Source: Acanthosepion lycidas (Eukaryota; Mollusca; Cephalopoda; Sepiida; Sepiidae). From it: 64,000 bases of DNA. The notes under the pieces are model-generated. The model was given only the letters and a program-made list of their open reading frames with translations. It had not been told where the DNA came from and did not search any database. The stretch covers positions 87,016,787 through 87,080,786 of the forward strand of contig OZ010581.1 in NCBI GenBank assembly GCA_963932145.1, written 5' to 3'. Each line of letters begins with the position of its first letter. Position 1 is the first letter of the stretch. This document shows positions 32,871 to 47,600 of the stretch, in pieces. The translations under genes were made by a program, and so were the position numbers.

Positions 32871-35331
32871 TGCTGTCTACAAAACTAAATGAAAAGTATG
32901 TTCACTATTTTAAGGTTCCGTGCATCATTCAGTGGCTGGTCAGTAGTGACGCAAGAATTAGGAATATTGAGTTAAATATATTTGAGCGTAGAAAACGTAC
33001 AGTTTTCGCCGGTCGTTTTCAAATCGATGATTGGCTGCATGTAAATTATTTATGCTAGATTAATTTATTATGCTAAAAGAAAAAATAAAAGATCAAAGTC
33101 AAAATTCTTTCTGACAGTAATTAGTCTTAGCATAAGTGTTACATTCATGTTTAGTTTTAGGCTATGTTTTGTGTTAAGTTTAATTAAAATTTTTAATGAA
33201 ATTTGGTATTATTACCTAAAGATGGTAGGAGTATGCATCATCTGATAAAGAGCAAAGATGTGAATTAATAGTTCTAAAAATCATTTGATAGTAAGAATAA
33301 CCAATTTCAATAATTCCGAGAGAAAAAGTAATACCCAGAACATATCTTAATGTATTTAAAGAATAGTAAACCTACCTTTACAAATGCGTAAACGAGATCT
33401 TACGTAATGTTAACTGATTCTCAATCTATTGGTACTGTATATATTAGATTTTCGTCAGATTCTCCCATTTTTTCGTTTTTAGCAAATGTGAAAGGAAGGA
33501 TAAAATATCGCATATCAGGCATACGAAAATAAAAATGATCTAAATATAAACGAGTCACTGTTTGTATTAAAGTTTTCGTACTTGCTGGTCGAGGACACAG
33601 ACTTTTCAAACAAGCAATGTCCAGGAGTCACTTATTTATGTTTAAGAAAGGCATGTTTAATTACAAAAAATATTTGTGGTCTGTCTTTTACATAGTTATA
33701 ATTTATTAAATTATTTGTACCAATTTCCTTACATTTTGATTTAAACACCACTCATTAGCTAATTTCTCAATGTATAATGTAATGGAATTTAATGATAAGC
33801 ATCAAATCTTACATTTTTTTTAACTATATGAAAATTTATTCATTCATAAAGCAAAAATATGAAGTTTTCGTTTTTGTAGCCTGTGATGTGCCTTCGTTCC
33901 CGTTTTTCCTATACACGTTAAAATAATTATAAACTCCAAAGGAAATAATTATTATATACTGTCCGAGAGTTTAATTGTATAAATACGAATAGGCCTCTAA
34001 AAGCAACGACTCTTATTCTCTTATGGTCGAACATGACATAAGAGGTTAATGTTGGCAGAAAGGTTGAACCTTCTCACCAATAACCTATTACATCTATTGT
34101 TTGGTACAATTGCATGTGACATTCATTGACTCTTTCTCTACGTTTATAGGGACCAAACATTTGATGTGAGTACTGTTAGGCAGTAATTAATACGCTTCAA
34201 CAGTGGCAATAGTTATGCATAGTGGGGGCTACACTTCTGTTCAGTCATAAAAGGGATGGTCTTGATAATCGGCAGCGTCGGAATTTGTTTTAGTATGCAA
34301 TAAGCAAATAAAACTTAGTAAAAGTGAACCGGACAATTATTTAAAGAGTTAAAATAGGGCGAAATTGATACACAAAGTCGTCTTAATAATCTCGTGGTAG
34401 TCGGAAAAAGTCCTTAAAAGACAAAGAAAACCCACTTCCACTTTGTCTATCAGGCACCTAATAGTATGTAGGAAAAAGTATTTTGTAGCTGACAACTTGA
34501 CCAATCTTAAGGTGTGGTAGTATTCCCGGCATCCGTTGTAGTTTCAATGGAGACATTACTTTCAAAGCTTCACTCGTAGATATATTTGAATTTGTCAAGA
34601 ATTATCACGCTGTTGTATTAAAATGAAAGAGCTATTTTATTTTCTTATGTTCTATTTTATAATCCATGTCCCAAAGTGAATAATTTTCTTTTCGTTTTAA
34701 GCCGGCGAGTAATAATTGCAATTAATTTGCGTCAATTTATATTTCGTTTATCATTATCATCAGAATAAAGGGGACTGTCAGCGCAGCTGTTTGTAATCAA
34801 GACGCCTAATTTGTGTTTTAAGATATTTGTCTTCTTTATTAAAGAAACTGAAACAAGAAGCGAATAAATCGCAAAGTTTATTAGTCATTATGAGTCACTG
34901 AATAATATTTCTGATTATACACAGTTTAGTTTTCACCCTTTGCAATTTTCTGTCCAGACAGTAACTTGTCACCCCGAAGGTGAACAGTAATCAATTACTT
35001 TGTACAATTAATCTCATCGTTTACTGGATCCTTTTCGTATGTCGACATAATGGCTGCGCCTGGTTTGTTCAACATGACCACTGTGCATACAGAATGTAAT
35101 AGCAGTTGTGCTTTTCTTTCGATGATGTAGGGGAATATTTGATTGAAAACACAGCTTTCTGGCACCGGCTTCGACATCCAACGTTAAGTACTTATTGGCT
35201 ATTTTCATTACAACATTGTTAATTGTTGCAGCTAACGTCATCATAGTCGCACTTTTTTTTTATCATCGACAGCATCGTCTTCAGCTTTTTCGCTTTACTT
35301 TTATTCATAACAATTCTACCAATATTACTGC

Positions 35332-35332
35332 A

Positions 35333-35386
<54 letters not shown>
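35332..35386. repeat. (ATT)n microsatellite
   Basis: Uninterrupted ATT trinucleotides. Confidence 0.98.
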
Positions 35387-37115
35387 GCTTTTGTTGTTGT
35401 TGTCAGCTTATTCATTTAAATATAATTACTAAATAAATAGAAGAAGCAGCAACTGAAAGTTTTAATTTTCTTGATATTCTCCTGATTGTTATGATTTAAT
35501 TTTACATTTCTACAGCAGATATTTACATTTTCACCCATTATGTTTCTGGTGAACACTGTTGCAGGTGATAAAGTCACACCAATTCTTAAGTCTTCAGTAT
35601 TCGTTTTAGTCTTTACACTTTGCATTAACTTTCCGATATTTTAATTGGAAATGAACAGGAAGGTCACTTTCATATGACAGAATGTCTGCTCCTTTCTGTT
35701 TACGTTTCACCTTTTTATTTACCCACAACAAGATTCCTATCTCGGATGTTGGAAGTTTTATTTTAATTATAAAATCTCAAAATGTATTTCGTTCTTAATG
35801 TCAAATTTATTGTTTAATCAAATCCATGGCATTTTCATGATACTTAATGAATCACGCCATTGAACTGTTGTTTCATATTATTTAGGCCGAAGTAGTTTGC
35901 TCCATTTATTAATAATACAATAATTCACACTGGGCGTGTGAAGTGTTACTAGAGATCGAGTGACAGTAAATCTCCTCAGTACTAAAAAAATGACCATCAA
36001 TGTTGTTAATTGAACGTTATTAATCTTCCTCGAATTTTCTGCTCTTCCTTTTTTTTTTTTACTAGTTTTTGATACTGTTCCAGTATCAATGTGTATCAAC
36101 TTCCTATTTCATTTTTTATCTTAACATTTCTTAGATGTTTCTTCCAATTTTCTATTTTGATTTTGCTTTGTCGTCTGCTGGAACAATGAAATTAACTGTC
36201 TGACGTTTTCTTCTTGTTGTTTACCACAACTAGATCTACTTTTCTGATCTGGATTAGATGATCCCAAAGAGTTTTAAGATTTTTATTCTTTATGGCAGAT
36301 TCTCATTTGTATATATATCTTTCGTTTGAATGGTCAACTTTCACTCATTTGCATAATTCACCATAGATCCTTCTCATACACTTTTTGCATTTTTTTCAGA
36401 GTTAATTGCTCTTTTCACTTATTAAGTGATTGATTGGCTCATCTCTGCCTCTACACAGACTATGGTTGCTATTTTTCTATGATTTGTAAGTCTTGAATTG
36501 TAAATTACTGAATATTGTTTTTGTTCGGAGTACTTATTAATGATTCAGTTCACCTCTTCAGATATACTCCTTTCAACCATATTCGTTTGCCATTTAACTA
36601 AATTTTTAAAATTGCCATATAGTGACTTTTGCTTTAATTTTTGGTGCAACGTTTGGATGTTTCCCTCTCATTTATTCATTTATCTGCTCAGTTAGTTTCA
36701 AGCTCGGGTGGTGGAATTATTTTTATGACTCTAATTTATATTATCCTTATTTCTTGATAATATAATTTTCATTGCTGACAGACTCTTTCACTTTCTTTTA
36801 GACACAGTTTACCGGCATCGTGTGAAGTATCGTATTCAATGTCATAAACGTCTTTGTATTCCAGCTGGCACATTTGCATCGCTTTTCCAGTTTGGGAAGG
36901 GGATTGAAGTAAGGCAGAATTTTAAACGATTTATAATATAAATTATTATAATAAAAATAAAAAATGAAAATAATTCTTGTAAATATTATTCATCGAAAAT
37001 TTTTTATTTATTTATAAAAGCAATTAAAAACCATTCTAATTAATGCCATAATTTTATTACAGTTTTCATTTTACGATTCATAGCAAATTTTCAGCAACTG
37101 GGGATCCTGGTTTAC

Positions 37116-37247
37116 AAAAAAAAAAAAAAAAAAGAAAAAAGAAAAAACGAAACAAACAAAAAACAAAACAAAAAAACAAACAAAAAACAAAACAAAAAAC
37201 AAAACAAAAAACAAAACAAAAAAACAAATAAAAAACAAACAAACAAA
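37116..37247. repeat. A-rich (CAAAAAA)-like tract
   Basis: Poly-A with regularly spaced C residues (units such as AAACAAAACAAAA). It could be the A-tail of a vanished retroelement, but no body is visible next to it. Confidence 0.9.
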
Positions 37248-37620
37248 TTGATGATTGAAATTATCCAAGGTGTCCTGCTTTTAACTAATATAACATATTT
37301 TCTGATTGAAATGTAATTTCACGAAATTTCATGAAATTAATTGGAGGGATAACATATGTAAAAAAAAAAAAATAATAATAATTAAGTGTTAAGTGCAACT
37401 GTATCAAAAATAAGGAAATTGAGATTGGATATGTTGCAAATCCGAGAAAAGGTTGATAATGTAATGAAAAGTTTGTTGATACCTGCTAGGATAACGAAAA
37501 GTGTGCTGGAAGATTTGGAGACGTGCTGAGAGACAATATTTAGAGATGACCACCAAACATTTCGTGAGATTATCAGACTGATTATCGGATTGATTGATGA
37601 CTGAATGAATGAATGAACGA

Positions 37621-37650
37621 ATTAATAATAATAACAACAACAGCAACAAC

Positions 37651-37682
<32 letters not shown>

Positions 37683-37686
37683 TGAT
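37621..37686. repeat. (AAT)n microsatellite
   Basis: AAT trinucleotides with AAC/CAG interruptions on the left. Confidence 0.95.
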
Positions 37687-38447
37687 AAATATCCCGGAAA
37701 TTCTTCACTATCTGAGATAAAAAATTTTTTACACATAAGCACAACTATAAAAAATAGTCATCAATATTTTCTTCAGCAATTAGTTTACTTTCCATTTATT
37801 TTCTTTTTCAATGTTCTTATATTCATCGTTTCAGCCTTTAGTAATAAACACAAACATGCACAAATTCAATTATTATTAAAACGCGAATTATGATCTTACA
37901 TGATTATTATTAAAATAAATTGGATTGCAATCTTATTAATATAAGTATATTATATTAGAGTATTTAAACGATTTTGAGTTAAAAATGCTATTTTTCTACG
38001 TTACTGTAGAACACACACACACACATACAAACACAAATCCAATAGATATTAACATAAAGGAAAACATATTCATTGCAGAACTAATTTCATTCCATTCATT
38101 GTTTTTATTCTTTCTTTCGGTATTTTGGTGTCATTATGAATCTGTGTTTTTATTGTATTTAGATGTATAAACTATGCTTATGATTTTAACTTCCATTTCG
38201 AGTTCTTCATGGACAGACTTCCTCTCTGTTAAAAGTGAGGGTGTCCTAACGAAAGTGATAACTACAGCTCACATAATGGCACCAACTTGTTTGGTGCCAT
38301 GGCCATTTTGATAGATTTGGCCATATTTCCATTTCAAATACAAAGACACATAAGATTTTATTATCTTATGAAAGTTTTAGTATTCAATATGAATATGAGT
38401 TTCCTCCTCGTTATACGTTGAATATGTGATAGGAAGGTTTACATATT

Positions 38448-38494
38448 ACACACACGCACGCACGCACACACACACACACACACATATATATATA
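38448..38494. repeat. (CA)n/(CACG)n-(TA)n microsatellite
   Basis: CACG and CA repeats passing into a short TA run. Confidence 0.95.
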
Positions 38495-39129
38495 AGCAAA
38501 ATCAGTATTTTATTAAATGCCATGCTCCTTCTGCATGTAGACGATTATGAATCATCATAGATTCCTTTTCTTATTACCTGTGAGTTACAATGCATTCTTG
38601 GGAAAGGCAGTTTTCCACCTCTTACTCTGGCCGACACCCAAAATTAGAGAGCCTAGTATTTAGCCCATAACGGGAGATATATTAATATTTTTTACCAAGA
38701 GCATTAGTATGAAAGTCAATGCAAAAAACATCGACTGGAGTTTGAACTCGGCTTGCTGATTTTTCTTTTTGACGTCCTCAAATATTCTACTCCATTTTTC
38801 TAATTTGCAGTGCATTAGATAATAGGAGATACTTTTAAATTTATAATAGCTTTGTTCTGGCATGAACTTCTTATCACTGATATTCAGTTATTTTTTTTAT
38901 GATTTCCTATATGCGGTATACACTTTGAATACTTGCTGAGTAGTCAAAACTTGCAAAATATACGGTAAAGTTACTGGTTAACGGTACGAAAAGCTGAAGC
39001 CTATGTTTATACTGCAGGTGAAAATAAATTTCAACCGTGATCATTATTCCATTACCTCTTCTTAGAATATTTTGTATCACTGTATTGTTAGAGTATTAGG
39101 ATGTTTTAATAAAAATGAGAACGAAAAGG

Positions 39130-39540
39130 ACACTTTTGCTAAAGATCAGAAAAAGTTGAAATTTCTGGAACACATAATGAGGAAAAATGGAAACAGATGT
39201 GGTCGTACAGAATGATGCTGGACATACCATGGACGAAGCAAGGAGAAATTTTTAAGGAAAATGAAAATAAAAAGGACGCTTGCACTTAGGTTTAGGAAGA
39301 GATAGTTGAAATATGAGACACGATTTAAGGGGGGGTTATAGAATTTGACACTCACGTGACATTGAAGGCAAGAGAGACCGAGGGAAATAAAGAGTAACAT
39401 AACTGACTTGCATAAATAGATGGAAGATTATGGACAGGGAAAAATAGTAATGGGACACATATTGCTTCGTATTATAAAGGATAGGAAATAGTGGAGATTA
39501 ATGATCGCCCACGTCCTGAAAAGACACAATACATAAAGTA
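39130..39540 (+). pseudogene. LINE ORF2 C-terminal fragment
   Basis: The end of an endonuclease/reverse-transcriptase protein on the plus strand. KKLKFLEHIMRKNG opens the fragment, a Lys/Arg-rich stretch with RQERPREIKSNITDLHKW follows in another frame, and DRK, stop, WRLMIAHVLKRHNT, stop ends it at about 39538. This order (GH.MRK..., KRGRGR..., DR..W..M.A.V) is typical of the end of RTE-type and similar LINE proteins. Catalytic parts are absent. Clade uncertain. Confidence 0.65.
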
Positions 39541-40787
39541 ATATATTTTAATATATACTATCCATTTTCAATCGAGTAATATAAAAGACTAATCTTACTA
39601 CATAAATGATTTCTAAAAATGACAGCTATCCATCCGTATGGTGAATGAGGGTGTTGTGTATTTAAAATTTCCTAAATTATTAGTTAATAGCAGTTTTATT
39701 AAAGAGTCGAAATTATTTTATTTTTTTGTTACCATATATTTCGCATTCTGTTTAAGGTTCTCTTTTCATTTCACTTTATAAATATGTGTGCATTCGTGTA
39801 TGTGTGCGCGTTTGTGCATGCGTGTATAATTGAACACCATTGATTAGTTATTTATTTATTGAAGAGGATACGTAAAATGAGAGTCAATCCTATTTCATTA
39901 ATATATAAATAACCTATATATGTGTGGAGCTGTTTATGTTTCGATTGTTATAAAACTTTTCTCTCTCACTCACTCATGTATCTGTGTATGTGTGTGCGTA
40001 TATATGTGTAAATAAATATGCGTATATGAGTGTATGTACATGGTACTGTATGTGTTTTCTGACCGTATATTTAAATAGGGAAACGTAAGTATTGCGGTTA
40101 TTGCATCGTCATACTACAGTATCAGTTCTTACATTCGATTGTCAGTGTGTAAAGCCTGAGGAAGATATGCCGTCAAAATGTCTCGTATCTAAATCTAGCA
40201 GTCAGTAAAATGATGAATAAAAAAGAAAGCTACGCTACTTCTTTTTTTCCAGTATCTGATTTGTTTTGCTTCCGTCCACTTGTGTGTATCTATATTTTAT
40301 TTTCTTACTGATTCTTTTCGTTATTTCTCTTGATGTGAGATACTCATTTTTTTTTTATTTCGGTATTCGAAGTCACCTCACGGGTGTTTTTCATTTGTTC
40401 TTTTGATTCTTGCTTTGATACCCACTTTGTAACCATCATTCGCTTTTGCCTTCTTTATATTTTATTTTTATTCATTCATACAGAGGACAGAAAGGCAGGA
40501 AGAAAGACCGGAACGAAACTATATTTTCTTCATTTTAAAGTCCACATTGAAAACTGGAGCTTTATCAATTCTTGCCCGATTTCATCTGCAAGGAATACGT
40601 AACTATGTAACTCAAGAGGTAGTAATGTAACTTTCATTATACTTTCATTTTTGTTTTATATTTTCCTTTTGGATTTTCATTTTCTTTTTTTCAACCTTAT
40701 TTTCTAAATTTTAATTACTGTTTAGTTTATACCTTTTACTTTTCAAAAAAAAACAAACACTTTTTTCGCATCCTTTAATCTCTCTCC

Positions 40788-40838
<51 letters not shown>

Positions 40839-43325
40839 CGTGTGTGTGTGTTCTATTTTAATCTTTTCTTTAGAACATTTTTATGTTATCTTATCTTTTC
40901 TTTTTGTTATTTTCAGGAAGTGCAATTTTATTTTTTATTCAGCTGTGCCCCTATTTCCCTTAAATGATTCTTCCTTCCTATCATTTTATTATTTTCTTTT
41001 CTAAGATACTTTCTTTTACTAAGATTTTCCTACAATCTTTACACAATGTCAGATCTTATTATGCACGTCAATAAAATTGGCGTTACACAAATGATGCTGG
41101 CAAAATTTTCAGGTTATATTTATATGAGAAAAATACGATGAAATATCCGTTTTGAATAAATGTTTAAGCTGGAAATATTTGCAGTATCTGACAGGCCATG
41201 TACTTTATTTTAACTTAATTAAAAAGCCCCGGCGCCATCCATTAGCCATCATACCTGTTTCTTCTTGTCGTTATCCTCTATATTTTCTTTGCAACATAAG
41301 ATATTGCTATATTTTACATTTGTTTTGTTCCTCTTCTTTGCTCTCTTACACATTCACTTTTTTCTCCTATATTATCTTCATTTCTTTTCTTCTTACATCT
41401 TTGCCATTTTGTCATCTAGTATAATATTACTGACAATATTAAACGTATCTTTCATCTATTGTATGGAAGCTACTTCGCCATTTTCAAATAGATCCGTCTT
41501 TATTGATTTGACAGATCTCAGCTTACAGTCAATCCCTCATCAAACAACTTTACGACTTCACCAATACTTTCTTCTTTTAATCTTTGCTTTCATTAAAAAT
41601 GAAGATTATCATTCCTTTCTTTTCTTTCAACTCATCCTTCCTTTCTAAAGTCTATTTCCATTTTTCCTTTACCAATCATTATTTTACCCTCTGTATTTTC
41701 TTTACATTTTCTGTTTTGTTTATTTCTTTGCTGCTTGGCATTCAGAGAGATTGATAGATAAGCGGATAGATGGACATTCTGAAAAAGTTACAAATATACA
41801 TTAATAGAACAACATATAGGAGTTTCTTCTTCTTTTTTTTTTTACTTAATTTGCAAACATGTAAAACATGTAAAATGTAAACGGTAAGTGATTATTTTTT
41901 ATTTTAAAATTTCAATACCATGTAGAATGGCTATTAACAGGCATTCCTTGAAGACAAGGAAATATTTTTTGAACAGATTGTTAAATTGTTGCAGCAAAAA
42001 ACAAAAATTAAGTATTTCATCATGTCAAAACAGAAAATGGCCATTAAAAAGAACATGCATTACAGTGGTTAAGAAAGATAAAGTTATATATAGAAAATTA
42101 TAAGTCTCATGACAATCTAGAAAATCAAATACCAGGGAAGTAAAAGGTTCACAGATCTTGTATTTATCTCTCAATATGGTATAAGTTTTTCGGGAGACAT
42201 TTGAAATTTGTCATGTACTCGTTTGTCTTGAAATTGCATTGGCCCCCCCAAGGATACTTTTATTCGCGACGTGGTTACTGTGATTTTTTGTACTATAGAT
42301 GAGGTAGGCTTGGTGTGCTGCTCTTTTATTTGATAAGAGATCTATGAAATTTAGGCTGTTTCCATGAGACCAGTGTAAAATGGGATTTTGAGATCGAACC
42401 GGGGAAGCAGAATATGATAGCAACAAGGAAGTAGGATGTGGGAAACTGTAAACGTGGACGTTTCATTGGATCACGTAAAAAATTTTTTTTGAAAATTGAA
42501 CAGTTACTCGGAAGTTGTAATAAATGTGTCAGGGTTGTGCCTAGAGTAGATAGCACGCTTAGACGGTGTGAAAAACACTGCAATAGGAAACTCCTTGAGG
42601 ATGAATTGAAACTGTTGCTGAGTTATGCAAGGGTATTGAGAAATATCTTAGAGATTTGAATAGAGCAGAGGTTACTGCATAAACAGAAAAAAAAATCTAC
42701 TAGACAGTAGCAGCATTTTAATGCAAAATATTTAATATTAATGCAATTGGTAAAAAGGGAATGAAAACTAGATATTTTTTTTTGAATACTGGAAGCAGAT
42801 TCAGTGAAACAATGAGATCAAGAAAAATATCATCAAGAATGTTTCAAAGAAAATATTTGAAAATCGAAAGAAGAAATTGAATAAAACGAATGTCATTGTG
42901 ATATATTTGAAATTTTTCCTCAACTGAACACGAGAAAGACCAATATATTGAGATCACAAAACAAAACAAAACAAAAAAAATCTTTACATGACTGATTAAA
43001 ACGCTGCATCCGATTAATAACTTTGAAAAGAGGGACAAAAACGCTTTAACATCGACGAAGGAGATTAATGTAAATTTAATCAAAGCTTCAAGTTACAATT
43101 CTATTGACCAGAAGGCAAAAAGACACTCGGAAAATAGTGCAAATTGTAGAGGAATTCATACTGAAACATTTTGAAGAGAAAAGGCAGCTTAGAATAATTC
43201 CATATGATCCAATGAAACTTAGATAAAATTAGGTTTTATATAATAGAGTAGAAAATTATAGACTATGCAGAGATAGTTAAAGACCTCCAGTAATGAGCAA
43301 ATTCCACAGGAAGCCTGCACAATAT
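39541..43325. other. AT-rich DNA with pyrimidine-rich block
   Basis: About 40610-41700 is strongly T/C-biased on the plus strand and gives spurious hydrophobic frames. 42.2-42.7 kb is less biased and holds short open frames on both strands with no recognisable domain. No gene supported. Confidence 0.5.
40795..40850. repeat. (AT)n-(TG)n microsatellite
   Basis: AT dinucleotides followed by a short TG run. Confidence 0.95.
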
Positions 43326-43329
43326 GGAA

Positions 43330-43910
43330 GAATCCCTTAAATCTTCAACAGATAATCAGTTTGTTAGGAATAGCAGCGACCAACATCAGAAAAAATATCT
43401 CCAAACGAGATTCACTCTCACCTAGTGTCACTCAGAAATCTTCTGAACAACACTAACTCCAGGTGCAAGTCACAAAATAGCGAATGTTATTAAACGTTGA
43501 CGCCATCAAGGCAATAACAAACAGAAGGATTTATTTACCAAGAAGTTCTGCTATTATATCAATATGAATTTTGGAATTGATAAGTGTGCAAAAATAACTT
43601 AAAGAAAACTAAGACTTCAGCAGCAGATTTTGACATCAAAAACATGATAAACGATTTAGAGCAAGATAGTACATACAAGTACCAAGAAGTGAAGAAAGGA
43701 GACATTATGCAATATTCAATTATAACGGAAAACATTCGGACAGTTCTTCATCAGATGGCTTGTGATATGGTAATTAAAATTTCTAAAGTCAACAAATTTC
43801 AGAAATCTTCCACATTTCAGAGCTATAGCTTCAACATTATTGCACATCGGAAGGGAAAACATGAGAAATATGAAAGAGATGCTAAATACAAATGTAGTTG
43901 GTGAACAGGA
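43330..43910 (+). pseudogene. LINE reverse transcriptase/connection fragment
   Basis: The plus strand reads NIRKNISKRDSLSPSVT, comparable to the (I/F)-QGDSLSPLL RT motif, then LRNLLNNTNSRCKSQ in another frame. After a gap come FGIDKCAKIT, KTKTSAADFDI, MINDLEQDSTYKYQEV, IMQYSIITENIR and SYSFNI. The block from GIDKCAKIT to YSFNI matches, from memory, the post-palm part of an RT family common in cephalopod genomes. The catalytic DD box that should lie between the two parts is not legible. Stops and frame changes make it a remnant. Confidence 0.6.
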
Positions 43911-44396
43911 GCTGGATGAGTATACCAGCTAGTCAAAATTGCAATGACCTTCCCGGTTACAACTACTCTATGTAAATTTTAAGAGACATAAGGCATTGAA
44001 GACAAAACACAGAGTTGCACTGAGAATACTCCCAAGATGAAAAAAACAACAGCTATTAACAGCAGAAATATGAACTTTACTAGAAAACAAGAAAACTCTG
44101 AAATTTAAACTGAATGATTGTTTGGGTGCTTGAATTATCTGAAAGAACCATGCAAAAATATTAATTTCATTTCTCAATTATTTGAGTATTTAAAATGCCA
44201 TATATAAAACTGTAGACGTTTGACATTTACAAAATTTACCCACAAGATATCATAGCAAATTAATAAACGACTTTTTGTAGTTCCATTGCTTTTATTACTT
44301 CTAATTAAAATGAATAATTTTCTTTTTTGTAGACAAACCCGATAGAAGAAAAAGTCAGACGAGGGAATTTCGGCTTCTGCTGAAAAGATATAATTA
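43911..44396. other. AT-rich non-coding DNA
   Basis: Nothing recognised. Confidence 0.5.
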
Positions 44397-44632
44397 TTGG
44401 GTTGGTGCATAATTATCAGGCGTTTTTGTAGGCGTGTTACTTGTTAATAAAAATTGATGTATTGTTTACTTTTTTTTAAATAAAAATATTATTTTATTCT
44501 CAGGTTATAAAAATGCGCATCGATAATCATACGCCCCGGAATAACCATTTTAAATTATTACTGTTGAATCATGTTTCTTTTTTCATAATAAATATTGTTT
44601 TGAAAATGCCTGATAATTATGCTCTAAGCCAA
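44397..44632. mobile_element. Mariner-type MITE, 236 bp
   Basis: Non-autonomous cut-and-paste element. The left end starts TTGGGTTGGTGCATAATTAT. The right end is the complement of TTGGCTTAGAGCATAATTAT, and both continue into CAGGC. Roughly 26 of the first 31 bases match. A TA lies immediately outside each end (44395-44396 and 44633-44634), the target duplication expected for Tc1/mariner. The opening TTGG-TTGGTGCA resembles mariner termini. The interior has no coding sequence. Neither dead mariner transposase in this window has ends I could match to it. Confidence 0.85.
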
Positions 44633-47600
44633 TAGTTTTGATCTGATTAAATTTCTAAAGTAAATTAAAGAATATTTTATTTCGATAATATTCACATTTT
44701 GAGTGGAGTGATATCGTAGAAATAGAAAAAAATATAAGATTTCGAATTTCATTATTCAAATAGCTGATTTTCAATCCGACTTCCAGTATGATAAATAAAT
44801 GTCTTTTGTCAGAATTTTGGTTGTCATGGTTGAAATAATCTGCTTGTTCTAACGGAATTGGGGAGGTAAATAATTCTATTTAAGTTTGGATAATTGAAGA
44901 AAATAATTTATTTTATTACCTAAGTCTTCTTGTTACTATTTATAAAATTCTTATAAATTTTTTCCTACCAGGTTAGGCTTTCCTTTTATATTACCAAGGC
45001 AATTCGACTAAATTCCAGACAGGATGGATTGCATAACATCATTATATATATATTAGCGTAGCCTGTTGAAAATGGATGTGTGCCGTAATCGTCAAATTGA
45101 CTGATAGTAAGCCAACTGAGGATAAGTTGGGTGCCATTCCATTAATTTGTTATCTTTGAAATATTTTTCTCAAGTTGGGTAATAGTCAGTTTTTTTAGAA
45201 AGTGAAAGAGCAGGAATATCCTCTTTAGGTTAAAGCTCTTAGCTTGTTACCAGTAGCACCCAAAAAAACATCTAGCCTCGAATACAGAATATTTTACTGT
45301 CTACAATACTTACCGAAAGAGTCATTCCATCTTTCTTCTGTTGTATTGATTGACTATTTCCATGAAGGACTCAACCTCTAGACTCTTAATCATGCCCATC
45401 CAATATAGATTTACATTCATCACTAAAAATTGCTTTTAACAAATCATTGTTTGCTTATTACTTTCCAGATCGATTCTATATACGACGGTTAATGAAAGGT
45501 TTAGCATCTATTATATTTTAGCCAGTTAATTTTTCGCTAGTCAGAAACCTATTGTTTTCCAAATATTTTAATTTAGATCAATCCACTTTTCTTGTTTCCT
45601 TTTAATATTTCTCAAATATCTTTTAATGATATTCTTATATTTACAATGATTTCAGTTTCTTTTTTTATTGTTCGGTTGTCTCTACTCAATAATTTTACAG
45701 TTTCAATGTTGTGTTTCCATCACTCAATAAATTTTCATAATTTTGTTTGTCTTTAGTGATTTTATTATTCTTATAATCTATAGCAAATTTTATATATTCG
45801 TAATTAAAAAGCACAGTTATAGTGTCATATATAATTATTTACGAAATGAACAACCTCTGAGCTGCATAAGAGTCTCACCATAAAATAAGTTATTCTTTTT
45901 AATAAAATAGATATTTTATATTCAAATGGTATATTTATCATTATACACTAAAAAGAATATCCAACATTTGAAATCGTTTACTTGGATTTTAAAATTTGAG
46001 ATGTTTAACGAAAATATTATCTTCGGGTGCAGTCCGATATACAGTTAAAGCTTGTTTAAAGGATTTTATTGTGGGATAATAAAATATGATTTACATAATA
46101 AATAAAATATGATTTATATAAAAACATTTTATCGCAAAATTTCTTACCTCTCTCTCGAGCTTCAGAGTTTCTTTTCATTTTTTTTACTCATCAGTGATTA
46201 GTTGATGAATGGCACCTTCATTTGTATCCGAATAATATATCGAGCTTGCTATCTATATATTTATATTATATTCATATGTATAGCGCCATTACGTTTAGAC
46301 ACATTTTTTTAGGAAAGTATGTAAATCAGTGACAGTGTTATGACTTTGCACCAATCAACTTAGAAATTCTACGTTCTAACATAAATCTAAACAATTGTTT
46401 GGCATTGCTGTCATAATTTTAGTTATATTTAAAACATTATTTGAGCCGAAGTTCTGAGATAAGTGATTACAATATTTTTCTGTATTTGCCGGATTATTCA
46501 ACAGCCCTATTTTGAGCAGAATATTTCGGTCAACACAGTCTATAATCTTTGTGTGTATGTTACGCGTTTTAAAGAGTGAATGCAAGTTTCACTTGCTGAA
46601 ATCCGAATAATTTATCAGCAGAAATGTTCTATTAAAAGCAAAAGAAAAGAGGACAATATTAAAAAAAGATTAAGATCGGTTTACATGTTTTATGTATCTG
46701 TGTTGATGTTTCGTAAATTTTCTGAATTAATTTTGTGTTGGTTTCAGTTAGTTATCCACTCTTATTTTCTGCTTATTTTAAGGAGTTAGGAAATCAAAGT
46801 AACTCTTAGCTGTTTGCCGTTGCAGATTGAATGAAAATAATAATTACATCATTTATTGGGCGGTGGTCATTAATTGAAATTGTTTACGATTTTTGAGAGT
46901 TTCCCCATACTTCCAATCAATTGAATTGGAAAATATTGATGGATTATTATTTAATGAACTTCAGAAAGAATCAGTTAACTCTGATGTATTTATTTTGCTG
47001 TTAGTAATTGCTCAGTCACAACAAATCTTGAATTTGGGTTATTGGTAAAAGAACAAATTGTTATGATTGTGAAAACTAAACCTTCTAAATTTTTTCCACA
47101 TGCTAAGATGAAATTAACATATTTACATAACCATAATGTCCAATTGCATGCGGAATATTCAAAATTATTCTTAAACGAATTATCATTCCAACTTCATTCT
47201 ACTATCTTTAATAGGATATTAGAAGTGAGTAGTGATAAAAATCAACAATAACATGAGAAAACTAGTTAAAAATTAATAATTACCAATATATTTAAGGTAA
47301 CAATACCAGTATAGCATTCCATCAGTGATCAGTAATTATTTTCACAGTCTTCGTATTCCTCGGGTGAGAACAATTACCATTAATTAATTACTAAAAATTG
47401 ACGATAGTTGAATCTTCCCTGAAAGGTCGTCTTCATAAATGAGGCTAACTGTTCTTTCAGTTCAAAATTTCGCGATGGGATTGAAAGAATCAGAGAAAGT
47501 GAGTTAAGAAAAGCGAAAAATTGAGGCAAGGAGATAAAGTTGGTCATAACACATTTATTAAGAGAAAACAAATGGAAAGAGATGGAGAAAAAGGACATAG

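Larger units (their letters stand above)
32871..39125. other. AT-rich non-coding DNA with microsatellites
   Basis: No gene or clear transposon recognised. It holds ATT, A-rich and CA arrays listed separately, plus a small palindrome, GGCACCAACTTGTTTGGTGCC, near 38279-38299. Confidence 0.5.

Noticed and set aside
37116-37247. Poly(A) tail of a retroelement
   Set aside because: No LINE or SINE body is visible on either side, and regularly spaced C residues fit a simple-sequence expansion equally well.
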